A stretch of DNA of 63,672 nt, taken from assembly GCA_028287035.1 (NCBI GenBank), contig JAQBQL010000152.1, positions 1 to 63,672 on the forward strand. The letters run 5' to 3'. The notes beneath the pieces were generated by a model. It had not been told where the DNA came from. It made no database searches and was given only the letters and a program-made list of their open reading frames with translations. The position numbers and the translations under genes were made by a program. How positions within the stretch are numbered: position 1 is the stretch's first letter; each line of letters begins with the position of its first letter. Shown one piece after another: positions 7,722-17,300 of the stretch. The DNA is from Labilithrix sp. (GTDB lineage Bacteria > Myxococcota > Polyangia > Polyangiales > Polyangiaceae).

Positions 7722-8978
7722 ATGGAACCGCCCGCTCCTCGCAAGTCCATCCCTGGGCTCGGGGCGATCTTCCTGGTCGTCTTCCTCGACATCCTGGGCT
7801 TCAGCCTGGTGCTCCCGTTCCTCGCCGAGGAGGCGCGGGACACGTTCCACACGACGGCCTTCGTCGGGACGCTGCTCGGCGCCGTCTACTCGCTGATGCA
7901 GTTCCTTTTCGTGCCGGTGTGGGGCCGCATGTCGGACCGCATCGGGCGGCGCCCCGTGCTCGTGTGGAGCGTGCTCGCGACCGCCCTCGGCATGATCAAT
8001 CTCGGCTGCGGGCTCCTCTTCGCGAGCGGCATCGCGTGGCTCTTCGTGGCGCGCGTCATCTCCGGCATCGCGACCGCGAACCTCGGCACGGCAAGCGCGT
8101 ACATCGCCGACGTGACGCGTCCCGAGGAGCGGGCGCGCGGCATGGGCATGCTCGGCATGGCCTTCGGCCTCGGGTTCATCATCGGACCCGCGGTGGGCGG
8201 CGCGCTCTCCAGCATCGAGATCCTCGGGCGGCGCGGGGCCGTGCCGTGCTTCGTGGCGGCCGGGCTGTCGTTCGTGAACCTCGCGTGGGTGTTCTTCCGG
8301 CTTCCCGAGTCGCTCCCGCCCGAGCGGCGCAACACGACCGCCACGCGGAGCCTCGCGCCGCTGAACATCGCGGCGGCCCGCGACGCCTTCGCGCGTCCCG
8401 GCGTCGCGCTGGCCGTGCTCGTCAACTTCGTGCTCGTGCTGTCCTTCACCGTCCTCGATCAGACGTTCCGCTTCTTCACGGCCGACAACTTCGGCATGGC
8501 GCCGCTCGCGACCGGCCTCGTGCTCTGCTTCGTCGGCGTCGTCGCCGCGTTCGTACAGGGCGGGGTCATCCGTCCGCTCGCGAAGCGCTTCGACGAATCG
8601 AAGCTCGTCGTCTGGGGGACGGCCATCCAGGCGCTCGCCTTTGCATCGCTCGCGGCGTCGCCGGCCTTCGGCGTCAGCGCGCTCTACGTCGCGGCGGGCC
8701 TGCTCGCGGTCGGCAACGGCCTCACGCAGCCCAGCATCTCGGCGTACGTGTCGAAGCGCGCCGATCCCACGGCGCAGGGCGCGACGCTCGGGACGAACCA
8801 GTCGGCGGCGAGCCTGGCCCGCGTCTTCGGACCGGCGCTCGGCGGCTGGCTCTACGGCGCGGCCGGGTCGCGCTCACCGTACGTGGCGAGCGCGGTCGGG
8901 ATGGTGCTCGCCACCCTCGTGGCGCTGGCGCTGCGGCCGAGCACCGATCAGCGGAACACGAGCACCCAGACGTCGTAG
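7722..8978 (+). CDS. MFS exporter, TetA-like drug:H+ antiporter family
   Basis: The 418-residue protein has about 12 membrane helices. The motif A loop GRMSDRIGRRPVL lies between TM2 and TM3, and there is a GxGFIIGPxVGG motif in TM5, typical of the DHA1/TetA branch. Opening with a short basic N-tail and FLDILGFSLVLPFL supports the ATG at 7722, which also lies 10 nt behind a TAACGT hexamer formed across the tlyA stop. An upstream ATG at 7692 would overlap tlyA by 17 nt. The substrate cannot be predicted. The last 31 nt overlap the convergent CPBP protease gene. Confidence 0.85.
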   Translation: MEPPAPRKSIPGLGAIFLVVFLDILGFSLVLPFLAEEARDTFHTTAFVGTLLGAVYSLMQFLFVPVWGRMSDRIGRRPVLVWSVLATALGMINLGCGLLFASGIAWLFVARVISGIATANLGTASAYIADVTRPEERARGMGMLGMAFGLGFIIGPAVGGALSSIEILGRRGAVPCFVAAGLSFVNLAWVFFRLPESLPPERRNTTATRSLAPLNIAAARDAFARPGVALAVLVNFVLVLSFTVLDQTFRFFTADNFGMAPLATGLVLCFVGVVAAFVQGGVIRPLAKRFDESKLVVWGTAIQALAFASLAASPAFGVSALYVAAGLLAVGNGLTQPSISAYVSKRADPTAQGATLGTNQSAASLARVFGPALGGWLYGAAGSRSPYVASAVGMVLATLVALALRPSTDQRNTSTQTS

Positions 8979-9694
8979 AGCGCGTGCGTCCACACCGCGG
9001 CCGCGAAGCCGCGCGTGGCGAAGATGAGCGTGAGCGCGAGGCCGAGCACGAAGCGGAACGTGAACGACGGCAGCTGGAACGCGTCGGCCATCGGCCCGAT
9101 GTAGTGGACGCCGCTGAAGACGAACGCGCAGACGAGCGCCCAGCCCACCATGATGCCGACGGTGCGTAGCGAGAAGCCGCCCGCCTTCGTGCCGGTGAGG
9201 TCGACCTTCTGGTGCGCGAAGAGCCACACGAGGATCTTCGCGCCGAGCCCGAAGAGCACGACGCGGAAGGCGAGCTCCTCGTAGAAGCCGGCGCCGAGCG
9301 ACATGATGAAGCCGACGAAGCGCCCCTCGTCCTTGATGCCGCCCGCGAACACCGTCCCGACCGCGTAGCCGGCGGCGATGCGCATCAGCACGGCGTAGAC
9401 GACGCCCTCGACCGCGATCTGGAAGAACTTGGAGGGCCGGAAGGCCTGGCCGCGGCCGAGCAGCGCGAAGCAGCCCGCGAAGAGAACGCCGATCGCCAGG
9501 GTGGCGGCGAGGTAGGTGGTCCGGTCCCCGTCGCTCAGGCGGAGCAGCTGCCCCGTGACCATGTCGGTCGCGTTCTGGACGCCCAGGAACACGACCGCCA
9601 CCTGATAGACGAGGAAGATCGGGAGCGTGAGCCCGAGGTCCACCCACGCTCCGGGGCGGTCGCGGAGCCGATCGTGCGTCTGGGTCGTCGCCAT
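8948..9694 (-). CDS. CPBP-family intramembrane metalloprotease
   Basis: The 248-residue polytopic membrane protein carries the three CPBP (CAAX protease and bacteriocin-processing) motifs: EELAFR in a helix (FYEELAFRVVLFG), a later FSGVHYIG with the metal-binding His, and WTHALYDV near the C-terminus. Members cleave peptides within or next to the membrane; substrates in this clade are unknown. The start at 9694 is the first Met that leaves a short cytosolic tail before TM1; a longer frame upstream lacks sense. A TAGGGT hexamer sits 13 nt upstream. It converges on, and overlaps, the MFS gene by 31 nt. Confidence 0.83.
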   Translation of the reverse strand: MATTQTHDRLRDRPGAWVDLGLTLPIFLVYQVAVVFLGVQNATDMVTGQLLRLSDGDRTTYLAATLAIGVLFAGCFALLGRGQAFRPSKFFQIAVEGVVYAVLMRIAAGYAVGTVFAGGIKDEGRFVGFIMSLGAGFYEELAFRVVLFGLGAKILVWLFAHQKVDLTGTKAGGFSLRTVGIMVGWALVCAFVFSGVHYIGPMADAFQLPSFTFRFVLGLALTLIFATRGFAAAVWTHALYDVWVLVFR

Positions 9695-9892
9695 GGTGAG
9701 CACCCCAACCCTAGCAACGGGCGCAGGCGCCGGCCCATTCCGCGGCGATCGCCGGCGATCCACGGCCCGCGCGAGCATGTGAGACCGCGTGAGGAACGCG
9801 CCGGCAAGAGTGCGCGGAAGTACCCGAAAACGTGCGCCAAATGGCGCGGGTCGTCGCCGGTAACGGCGCGGGCCTGGTACGGTCGGAGGACG

Positions 9893-11305
9893 ATGGACGT
9901 CTCGTACGCCTCAGCCAGGGATCGCCTGGGGCAGACGCTGTGCGGGAAGTACCATCTCGACGAGGTGCTGGGCGTCGGCGGCACGGCCGTCGTGTTCCGC
10001 GCGACTCACCGCAACGGCCATCGCGTCGCGGTCAAGCTGCTGCACGACCACCTGTGCAAGTCGCGCGACGTCACGCGGCGCTTCATGCGCGAGGCGTATC
10101 TCGCCAATCTGCTCGAGCATCCCGGCACGGTGCGCGTGCTCGATGACGATGTCGACGAGAACGGCGTCGCCTTCCTGGTGCTGGAGCTCCTCGAGGGCGA
10201 GACGCTCGAGGAGCGCCGCGTGCGCCTGGGCGGCCGGCTCGCCGTGGACGAGGTGCTCGGGTACATGGACCGGCTCCTCGAGGTGATGGAGCTCGCGCAC
10301 GAGAAGCAGATCGTCCACCGGGACATCAAGCCCTCGAACCTGTTCCTCACGAGGGACGGCACGCTCAAGGTGCTCGACTTCGGCATCGCACGCATGCTGG
10401 ACGAGCAGGGCGCGGCGACCGCCACGCGCACCGGACAGATGATCGGAACGCCGGCGTTCATGCCGCCCGAGCAGGCGCTCTCGAAGCCGGGGCAGATCGA
10501 CCGGCAGACCGACCTCTGGGCGATCGGCGCCACCATGTTCACGCTGCTCTCCGGCGAGCTCGTGCACGTGGCCGAGAGCTCGTCCGAGCACCTCGTGAAG
10601 GCGGCGACGCTCCACGCCCGCTCGGTGGCGCGCGTGCTGCCCGGCGTGCCCACGAACGTCGAGACGCTCATCGGCCGCGCGCTGCGCTTCGAGAAGGCAG
10701 ACCGCTGGGCCTCGGCGACCGAGATGCGCCGCGAGCTGTGGCGCGTGCGGCTCGATCCGGGCGACCCGCTCGCGCCGTCGTCGGCCCCGGCGCTGCGCGG
10801 CGCGTCCAGCAACTATCCAACGCTCGTCGGGCGGCGCGACTCCGACAAGTCGGCGCTCCGCGAGACGGGGATGTCGCTCACCGGCGAGCCCTACCCGTCC
10901 GGGGACCGTTCGCGGCGCGCCGTCGTCTTCTCCACCGCGGCCGCCGTGCTGCTCGTTGCCGCCGCGCTGGCGACCGGCGTGTGGATGACGGTCGCGAGCA
11001 AGCCCGACCTCGTGAGGCCGGCATCGGCGAGGGGCGCCGACGCGCCACCGCCGCTCCTCCCGCCCTCGCTCGACACGCCCAACAGCTCGCTCGCCGCAGG
11101 AACCGCGTCCGACTCGGCGCGGCCTGCGACCACCGGTCTTCCGCCTTCCGACAAGCCGGCGGTGTTCGCGAACGGGACGGGCCCCGCGGCCGCGTCGAGC
11201 GGCGCACGGGCCGCCGCATCCGGCAGCGGCCGGACGCCCACGAAGCGCCCCGCGGCAGCGAGCAGCGGCGCGCCGCCCGCGGGCGACATCTACAAGCCGT
11301 TCTGA
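9893..11305 (+). CDS. Hanks-type Ser/Thr protein kinase, membrane-anchored
   Basis: The 470-residue protein has a complete kinase domain at about residues 18-290. It shows the glycine loop LGVGGTAVVF, VAVKLL with the ATP-binding Lys, HRDIKPSN (catalytic Asp 144), VLDFGIAR and GTPAFMPPEQ. A juxtamembrane region is followed by one membrane helix (about residues 340-362) and a C-terminal Ala/Pro/Ser-rich segment of about 100 residues that looks disordered and would be outside the membrane. The ATG at 9893 has GGAGGA just before it and TACGGT 9 nt upstream. Kinases of this layout are numerous in myxobacteria; no substrate is evident. Confidence 0.92.
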   Translation: MDVSYASARDRLGQTLCGKYHLDEVLGVGGTAVVFRATHRNGHRVAVKLLHDHLCKSRDVTRRFMREAYLANLLEHPGTVRVLDDDVDENGVAFLVLELLEGETLEERRVRLGGRLAVDEVLGYMDRLLEVMELAHEKQIVHRDIKPSNLFLTRDGTLKVLDFGIARMLDEQGAATATRTGQMIGTPAFMPPEQALSKPGQIDRQTDLWAIGATMFTLLSGELVHVAESSSEHLVKAATLHARSVARVLPGVPTNVETLIGRALRFEKADRWASATEMRRELWRVRLDPGDPLAPSSAPALRGASSNYPTLVGRRDSDKSALRETGMSLTGEPYPSGDRSRRAVVFSTAAAVLLVAAALATGVWMTVASKPDLVRPASARGADAPPPLLPPSLDTPNSSLAAGTASDSARPATTGLPPSDKPAVFANGTGPAAASSGARAAASGSGRTPTKRPAAASSGAPPAGDIYKPF

Positions 11306-11376
11306 CCCGGCGGCCCGTGCGTCCTGCGTCGCCGCAAACGGGATCTTCGTCGCGGCCCTCCGGTATGCTGAGGACG

Positions 11377-12321
11377 ATGCGGCTCTGCCTCTCGCGCGCG
11401 CTCTCGCTCGCATCGGCGTTCGCGGTGCTCGGTGTCTCGCCTCTGGCGTATGCCGGCGACCCGGCGGCGGCGCGCGAGCAGGTGAAGCTCGGCTACATGC
11501 TCGCGCAGGAAGGCCGCTGCGAGGAGGCGATCCCGCACTTTCTCGAGAGCCTCAAGCTCGACGCGAAGGCGATCACGCTCATCAACCTGGCGAGCTGCGA
11601 GGAGAAGACGAGCCGCCTCTCGGACGCGCTCGGTCACTGGGTCGATGCGCGTTCGCGCGCGCAGGCCGAAGGCAATGCCGCGATCGAGGCCGAGGCCGAG
11701 AAGCGCGCGAAGGCCCTCGAGCCGAAGCTGGCGAAGCTCACCGTGACCGTCCCGAGCGCCCCGCCCGGCGCGGAGGTGATGCGCGACGGAGTGGCCCTCG
11801 GCCCCGCGTCGCTCGGCGTCGCGCTGCCGGTGAGCCCCGGGGCGCACACGCTCGTCGTGCACGCGGCGGATCGCGAGGACACGACGACCACCGTGACGCT
11901 CGGCGAGGGCGAGACGAAGCGCGTCACCCTCGCGCTCGGCGCGGCGAAGAAGCGCGCCGCGGCGCCGGCGAGCGGCTCTGCGCGCGAAGCGACAGGAGGC
12001 GTGAGCCCCCTCGTCTGGGCCGGGTTCGGCGCGGCGCTCGTGGGCGTCGGCGTCGGCACGGTGACCGGCCTCATGGCCTTCGGCAAGGCGAGCACCGCGG
12101 ACGCCGAGTGCCCGGACGACGTCTGCACGCCGAAGGGCATGGACGCGGTCGACGCAGGCCGCACGCTCGGCACCATCTCGACGATCTCGTTCATCGCGGG
12201 CGGCGCGTTCGCGGCGGTCGGGCTCTACGGGCTCACGTTCGGCAAGCCGAGCGCGGGCACGAGCGCGTCGGTGGGAATGGCGTTCGGCGCGACCAGCGCG
12301 GCGCTGCGGGGGACCTTCTGA
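11377..12321 (+). CDS. TPR/PEGA-like envelope protein with two C-terminal membrane segments
   Basis: The 314-residue protein has a signal peptide (cleavage near AYAGD). A short TPR-like unit comes next (ARE..LGYMLAQEGRCEEAIPHFLESLKLDAK) with the LINLASCEEK continuation seen in many myxobacterial proteins. A PEGA-like beta domain follows (PPGAEVMRDGVALGP to HTLVVHAADRE). The end has two hydrophobic helices (about 220-245 and 270-290) separated by a loop with CPDDVC. The ATG at 11377 is preferred over 11365 because GAGGA and TATGCT (11364-11369) precede it. It overlaps the next gene by 1 nt. The role is unknown; PEGA domains are thought to act in surface or scaffold functions. Confidence 0.75.
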   Translation: MRLCLSRALSLASAFAVLGVSPLAYAGDPAAAREQVKLGYMLAQEGRCEEAIPHFLESLKLDAKAITLINLASCEEKTSRLSDALGHWVDARSRAQAEGNAAIEAEAEKRAKALEPKLAKLTVTVPSAPPGAEVMRDGVALGPASLGVALPVSPGAHTLVVHAADREDTTTTVTLGEGETKRVTLALGAAKKRAAAPASGSAREATGGVSPLVWAGFGAALVGVGVGTVTGLMAFGKASTADAECPDDVCTPKGMDAVDAGRTLGTISTISFIAGGAFAAVGLYGLTFGKPSAGTSASVGMAFGATSAALRGTF

Positions 12322-13253
12322 TGCGCCGCGGAACGGCGGTCCGTCTAGGCGTGCTCGCCGCGGCCTCGCTCGCGGCGGCCTGCAGCGTCCTCACCGGCCT
12401 GGACGGCGACTACACGCTCGCGTCCGAGGTGAGCGCCGACGATGGGGCGGTCGACGGCGGCAGCGAGGCAGCGGCCGACGTCACGCCCCCGATCGATGCG
12501 CCCATCGGCGTCGACGGCGGCACCTTCTGCGAGCGCCACGACGGCGACCCCGGGGTCGTCTTCTGTCACGACTTCGAGAAGAGCGGCTCGGCGCCGGCGA
12601 ACGGCTTCGATCAGACCGCGTCCGACGAGGGCTCGTTCGACGTGTCGCTGGGCACGGGCGTCGGCGGGTCGATGGCGCTGCGCGCGAAGGCCAACCATCC
12701 CGCCGCCTCCAGCAACGTCTACTTCCGCAAGGTGTTCACGGAGGCCGACGGCGCTGCCCCCTCGTTCGATGGGTTCAACGAGCACGAGCTGTCGTTCGCG
12801 TTCACCGCCGAGCAGCAGACGAGCCTCTACACGGCGGTCATCGGCTCGCTCGGCTATGGCGTCGCGAGCAGCCCGAAGCGGGTCGGGGTCTCGGTCTACC
12901 GGGGCGTTCTCGGCAAGAGCTCCTTCGATGTGAGCGACCCGCCGGGCGGAATGGCCGGATCCTTCGTCTCGGTGCCGCTCGGCACCTGGCGACGCGCGCG
13001 CATCTCGCTCAAGCGCCCCGCCGCGCTCCAGCCGTACCAGGTGGTCGTCGAGATCGCCGAGCTCGACGGCTCCGACCCGGTCGAGGTCTACCGCGACGTA
13101 GCCTTCGGCGGCGCGGTGCTCGCGGACGGCGGCACCGGCCCCGCGCAGATCCTGCTCGGCGCCTTCTTCACGAGCCCGGACGTGCCGGACGCGGGCCCCG
13201 ACGGGGGCGTCACCACGATCGTCGACGACGTCCTCTATCGCCGCGTGAAGTAG
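12321..13253 (+). CDS. Lipoprotein with LamG/concanavalin-like domain
   Basis: The 310-residue protein has a lipobox (LAAAC) at about residue 20, an Asp/Gly/Ala-rich linker, then FCERHDGD and VVFCHDFEKSG. The latter resembles the 'F-C-D-D-F' opening of the LamG-like lipoproteins abundant in Polyangia. The rest is rich in beta strands (ELSFAFTAEQ, GTWRRARISL, VVVEIAEL), consistent with a jelly-roll sugar-binding fold. It is coupled to the preceding PEGA-like gene by a TGATG overlap. I infer a surface carbohydrate- or polymer-binding role only from the fold. Confidence 0.7.
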   Translation: MRRGTAVRLGVLAAASLAAACSVLTGLDGDYTLASEVSADDGAVDGGSEAAADVTPPIDAPIGVDGGTFCERHDGDPGVVFCHDFEKSGSAPANGFDQTASDEGSFDVSLGTGVGGSMALRAKANHPAASSNVYFRKVFTEADGAAPSFDGFNEHELSFAFTAEQQTSLYTAVIGSLGYGVASSPKRVGVSVYRGVLGKSSFDVSDPPGGMAGSFVSVPLGTWRRARISLKRPAALQPYQVVVEIAELDGSDPVEVYRDVAFGGAVLADGGTGPAQILLGAFFTSPDVPDAGPDGGVTTIVDDVLYRRVK

Positions 13254-13268
13254 CCCGGAAGCGGACGC

Positions 13269-14273
13269 TCAGCCGGGGCGCAGCCGGTACACGATCGCGA
13301 CCACGACGACGCTCCACGCGGCGATGTTGAGCACGAACGGGACGTCGCTCAGCATCTCCTGCGTCGGGCTCTCGCTCTTCAGGCCGCGGCCCACGCGACC
13401 GGACACGAGCATCAGGAAGCGCAGGATGCCGAAGAGGACGAACGGCGCGGTGAGCCACAGGTAGCTCGTCTGGAAGAACGCCTGCGTCTGTCCGTCGAGC
13501 GTGTACGCGACGTACGTGACGGCGGTGGCGATGCCGGTGAGCGCCAGCGCGACGGTGAGCGACGTCTTCGAGTACGCCTCGAGGGCCGCGCGCTGCTTGC
13601 CCGCGTGCTCGCCCTCGAGCTCGTGCCGGCGCTTGCCGAACCCGAGGAAGAGGGCGAGGAGCGCGGTGCACGCGAGCATGTACCAGCTCACCTTGATGTT
13701 GGTGGCGAGGCCGCCGGCGTAGACGCGCAGCACGAACCCGAACGCGATGAAGCCGACGTCGAGGAACGCGACCTTCTTCAGCTTGAAGCTGTAGGCGATG
13801 TTCTCGACGAAGTAGAGACCGGCCACCAGCGCGAAGCGCCAGTTCAGCTCGACGAGCGAGATGCCGAGCGCGACCGCCACGAGCGAGAGCGCGAACGGCC
13901 ACGCGAAACGCTCCGGCACCTGGCCGCTCGCGATCGGGCGGTTGCGCTTCACCGGATGGATGCGGTCGGCCTCGACGTCGACGAGATCGTTGATGGTGTA
14001 GACGGCGCCCGCGAGCAGGCAGAACACCATCGTGCCGAGCAGCGCGAGCCCGGTGACGCGCAGGTTCAGCGACGGATCGCCGGACGGCGTGCGCGAGACG
14101 AGGTCCCGGTCGAACACGATCGGGGCGAGCACGAAGACGTTCTTCACCCACTGGTGCGGGCGGATCGTCTTGATGAGCCCTTTGACGAGCGACTTCTTGC
14201 TCGGCGCCCTCTGCGAGTGCGGGACACCTTGCTGGCTGGACGGAGGCGTCTGCGTGTCGAGGGCGGAAGTCAC
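13269..14273 (-). CDS. UbiA-family prenyltransferase, decaprenyl-phosphate phosphoribosyltransferase-like
   Basis: The 334-residue integral membrane protein has about eight helices. Its first Asp-rich motif is NDLVDVEADRIHPVKRNRP and it has the opening RPHQWVKNVFVLAP. That RP(R/H)QWVKN opening and the D-x-E-x-DR-x-HP motif are hallmarks of the DPPR-synthase branch, which transfers phosphoribosyl phosphate to polyprenyl phosphate en route to decaprenyl-phosphoarabinose. In mycobacteria this feeds arabinan synthesis; in myxobacteria a glycan precursor role is likely but unproven. The DprE1/DprE2-type partners are not adjacent. It starts on GTG with TATCAA 7 nt upstream. Confidence 0.8.
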   Translation of the reverse strand: MTSALDTQTPPSSQQGVPHSQRAPSKKSLVKGLIKTIRPHQWVKNVFVLAPIVFDRDLVSRTPSGDPSLNLRVTGLALLGTMVFCLLAGAVYTINDLVDVEADRIHPVKRNRPIASGQVPERFAWPFALSLVAVALGISLVELNWRFALVAGLYFVENIAYSFKLKKVAFLDVGFIAFGFVLRVYAGGLATNIKVSWYMLACTALLALFLGFGKRRHELEGEHAGKQRAALEAYSKTSLTVALALTGIATAVTYVAYTLDGQTQAFFQTSYLWLTAPFVLFGILRFLMLVSGRVGRGLKSESPTQEMLSDVPFVLNIAAWSVVVVAIVYRLRPG

Positions 14274-14383
14274 TTCCCCGTTGATACACCAGGCCTCTCC
14301 GCCCGCGAAGTACCGTGAGCGCGGGCGGTGGACGGGGACTGCCCTGCTTGACTTGCCGGCCCCCGCGGCGGAGAAACGTTGCC

Positions 14384-17300
14384 GTGCCGAATCGCCGCTG
14401 GGGCTCTCGAGGCCTCTCCTTCGTGGGCCTCGCCCTCCTCGTCGTCGCGCTGGTCGTGGGGCCCAGTGTCCCGGCGGGCGCGGACGTGGGCCTCCGCCTT
14501 CCCCGCATCACGAAGCTGACGGCGGACGTCGTCCGCGGCGGGATGCCCCTCGGCTACGTGCCGCTCCGCCAGCTGTGGGCCGAATGGGATCAGGGTGACC
14601 CCGCGGAGGTGGAGGAGGCGCTGCGGTCGCTCGCCGTCGACGCACGCCTCCCGCCGCCCCTGCGCGCCTATGCGGGCCTGCTCGAGGGCTACGCGCGCCG
14701 CCGTCGCGGCGATCTCGCGGGCGCCAAGCAGCGCATCGCGAGCCTCGGGTTCGTGAGCCACTGGGTGGTCGCCGGTCCGTTCGACAACGAGGGCAAGGGC
14801 GGGCTCGATCGCTCGTTCGGCCCCGAGGACGAGATCGCCGACCCGCTCACGATGGGCCGCTCGTACGAGGGCAAGGAGCGCCCGGTGTCGAACCGCGTGA
14901 CGCCCGACGTCTTCCCGTACGGGTGGGTGGATCTCGGCGCGATGCTGCGTCCGGCCGAGAAGGTCTGCGGCTACGCGACGACGTTCGTGCACGACAAGCG
15001 CGGCGCCAAGGCGGGCGCGCGGCCCTTCTCCGTCTGGTTCGGCGCAGCCGGCGCCGCCAAGGTGTTCTTCGACGGCGCCGAGGTCCTGAAGGACGCGAAG
15101 TACCGCGATCTCGACAGCGAGCGCTTCGGCGTCGCGCTGACGCTCCGCGAGGGGTGGCACCGGCTCACCGTGAAGATCTGCGGCGACGAGGACGCGCCCA
15201 TGTTCGCGCTGCGCCTCGCCGACCCGAGCGGCGCGCCCGACGAGAACCTCGAGGCCGACCCCGACCTCACGCATGCCAACGAGGCTGCGGCGGTGAAGTT
15301 CAAGAAGGGCGAGCGCCCGGCGGCACCTGCCGTGGTCGGTCCCATCGCCGCATTCGATCGGCTCGCCAAGGGTGACGACCCCGCGGCCCTCGAGGCGTAC
15401 GCCAGGTACCTCGTGCTCACCTCCTCGGACGATCCCGCCGAGAAGCGGGCCCGGGATCTCGCGAGCCGCGCCGCCGAGAAGAGCCGCACCATCCCGCGCT
15501 GCCTGCTCGCCGGCGACCTCGCGGAGAACCGCAACCAGCGCGCCATCTGGATCGACCGCGCCGAGGATCTCGCGAAGCGCGGCGGCTCTCTCCAGGAGAA
15601 GATCGACGTGCTCCTCGCGCGCGCCGGCCACACGCGCGGCGGCGCGAACTGGCGCGACGCCATCCCCTACTACGACAAGGTGCTCATGCTCGACCCGGAC
15701 AACGTCCCGGCGAGCCTCGCGCGCGTCGAGCTGTACGGGGAGGCCGGTCTCAAGGAGACGGCGCTGTCGCGGCTCGAGCTCGTGCTCGCGCACCGCCCTC
15801 GTTCGGTGGCGCTCCTCCGCGCGAACGCCGCGGCGCTCCGCGATCTGGACCGCACGACCGAGGCCCAGGAGATCACGACCCGCTACGCGGCGCTCCGCTT
15901 CGACGACACCTCGGTCATGGCCGACCGCATCGAGCTCGCGCTGGCGAGGCGCGATCCGGCGGCGGCGACGCGCTGGATCGACCGGCTCGTGGAGGCGAAC
16001 CCCGACAGCAACCGGGCCCTCGCCGCGGCCTCGCGCGCGTACATCGGCCTCGGCGATCGACCGAAGGCGATTGCCATGAACCGCCGCGCGCTGGATCTCG
16101 CGCCCGACGACGTGGCCACGCTCCGCTCGCTCGCCGACGTCTACGCGCTCGGCGGACAGGGCGACCAGCAGGTGCGTCTCCTGAAGCGCGTCCTCGAGCT
16201 GCGTCCGCAGGAGAAGGACGTGCGCGAGTACCTCGCCGCCGCCACCCCGACGACGCCGCGCGCCGACGAGGCGTACGCGCGCCCCGCCGCCGAGTTCCTC
16301 AAGCTGCGCGATCGCCCGTCGGACGGCCGCAACCGCCGCACGCTCGTCGACCTGCAGGTCACGACCGTCTTCCCGAACGGGCTCGCGAGCCGGTTCCACC
16401 AGATCGTGTTCCAGCCGCTCACCGACGCCGCGGCGGCCGAGGCCCGCGAGTACGCGTTCTCCTTCGAGGCGGACAGCGAGACCGTGCAGCTCCGCGGCGC
16501 CAAGATCCACAAGAAGAACGGCCAGGTCGTCGAGGCCATCGAGAGCGGCGAGGGCGCCACCGACAACCCGGCGATGGCGATGTACTCGAGCGCGCGTGCA
16601 TTCTACATCCACTTCCCCCGGCTCGACGTCGGCGACGTGGTGGAGCTCCTCTACCGCGTGGAGGACGTGACGGCGCGGAACGCCTTCGCCGACTACTTCG
16701 GAGAGGTCACGTACATGCAGTCGAGCGAGCCCATCGCGCGCTCCGAGTACGTCCTCATCACCCCCAAGTCGCGGCAGTTCTACTTCAACAAGCCGAACGT
16801 CCCGAACCTCTCGTCGAAGACGAGCGAGAGCGGCGACTCGAAGGTCTTCCACTTCCTCGCCGAGAACGTCCCGCCGCTCGATCTCGAGCCCGGCGCGCCG
16901 CCCGCCACCGAGACGCTCGGCCACGTGCACGTGTCGACCTACAAGAGCTGGGACGACATGGGCCGCTGGTACTGGGGCCTCGTGCGCGACCAGTTCACCG
17001 CCGACGACGAGGTCCGGCGCCGCGTCGCCGAGATCACGAAGGGCGCGACCGACGAGAAGGCGAAGATCCGCGCGGTCTACGACTTCGTGGTGCAGCGCAC
17101 CCGCTACGTGGCGCTCGAGTTCGGCATCCACGGCTTCAAGCCGTACCGCTGCGCGCAGATCTTCGCGCGCGGGTTCGGCGACTGCAAGGACAAGGCAACG
17201 CTCATCGTCACGATGCTGAAGGAGCTCGGGATCCCGGCCACCATCGTCATCGTGCGCACCGGGCAGCGCGGCGACTTCGAGACCGAGCCGGCGAGCCTCG

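Noticed and set aside
13254..13277. A bidirectional terminator between the LamG-like lipoprotein and ubiA-like genes
   Set aside because: The stem CCCGG/CCGGG is only 5 bp with a 14-nt loop and no T-run, which is expected by chance in this GC content.
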